Positions 5,846 to 6,033 of a stretch of 6,033 bases of DNA are shown piece by piece. The notes under the pieces are model-generated. The model saw only the letters and a program-made list of their open reading frames with translations, made no database searches and was not told the DNA's origin. The stretch is from Synechococcaceae cyanobacterium RL_1_2. Its GTDB lineage: Bacteria; Cyanobacteriota; Cyanobacteriia; Cyanobacteriales; JAAUPO01. Position 1 is the first letter of the stretch. Each line of letters starts with the position of its first letter. The translations under genes were made by a program, and so were the position numbers. The stretch spans positions 1 through 6,033 of the forward strand of contig JAAUPO010000168.1 of the NCBI GenBank assembly GCA_012033095.1. The letters are read 5' to 3'.

Positions 5846-6033
5846 TAGAGGGGGACAAGCTACTTCTATCGTTTATATAACAAAGGTTTCAGCGATTAAA
5901 TTATCAGAACAATAAAACGGCTTTTTCTACATAATGACTTCCGTATCAATGGCAAAATCCTTGGAAAGGCTTATTTTTCGTTAGTCAAATAATTGTGAGG
6001 ACAATATCCCATCTTTCATTCTCAACACAAATC

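Larger units (their letters stand above)
5559..6033. other. Non-coding right end of window
   Basis: This 475-base stretch contains the presumed HAD promoter, the C-rich fragment and the MITE, which together explain its left two thirds. From about 5850 to 6033 it is AT-rich, with no reading frame longer than about a dozen codons, no tRNA-like fold and no repeat that I can recognise. Confidence 0.6.

Noticed and set aside
5949..5984. Tiny open frame ATG...TAG giving MAKSLERLIFR
   Set aside because: Eleven codons with no ribosome site and no context; chance occurrence is expected.

Overview
The window is mostly cyanobacterial chromosome, with a short GC-rich foreign piece at its left end. From about base 590 onward it carries five exact copies of the cyanobacterial palindrome GCGATCGC (HIP1) and many CGATCG cores. 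Its genes are also of cyanobacterial type: a Hanks-type kinase-like protein with tetratricopeptide repeats, a lumen-targeted TPM-domain protein and a CbbY-like HAD protein. The first ~570 bases have no HIP1 site, are visibly GC-rich (38 of the first 60 bases are G or C), and encode an IS5-type transposase.

Layout, left to right. Bases 1-585 (minus) are the middle of a GC-rich transposase that runs off the left edge. Its upstream end is spliced in frame into recJ (minus, start at 1587), so RecJ is cut after about 339 residues. The join lies at a 17-bp stretch (569-585) that reads LCEQI(D), plausible for either protein, and this looks more like an assembly chimera or microhomology recombination than an IS insertion. 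Three bases upstream of recJ ends a TPR reading frame (minus, 1591-2515), and upstream of that is a kinase-like reading frame (minus, 2571-3413). I read these two as one gene of about 607 codons, kinase-like domain, one membrane helix, then seven TPRs, broken by three single-base length changes in A/T homopolymers. The kinase domain lacks the glycine loop, the ATP lysine, the alpha-C Glu, the HRD Asp and the DFG Asp, so it is a predicted pseudokinase.

An AT-rich divergent intergenic region (3414-3768) holds a triple 13-bp tandem repeat, a perfect 12-bp tandem repeat and phased A-tracts. It leads into a plus-strand gene (3769-4581) for an exported TPM-domain protein with three C-terminal membrane helices, probably a thylakoid or periplasmic protein related to the Psb32/TLP18.3 group. 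The last gene (minus, 4851-5558) is a HAD-IA phosphatase-like protein with an altered first motif. It is bracketed by two oppositely oriented copies of a small repeat element that starts AGGACTTAC(G/C)CACAAGCCCC. The right-hand copy has perfect 12-bp terminal inverted repeats and looks like a MITE. The last ~185 bases hold no gene I can support.

No complete new multi-gene system is visible. The points of most interest are the pseudokinase-TPR membrane protein next to recJ, the RecJ/transposase join, and the inverted MITE-like pair around the HAD gene. The repeated one-base homopolymer changes suggest indel errors in the underlying assembly, so broken genes here should not be taken as true pseudogenes without reads.
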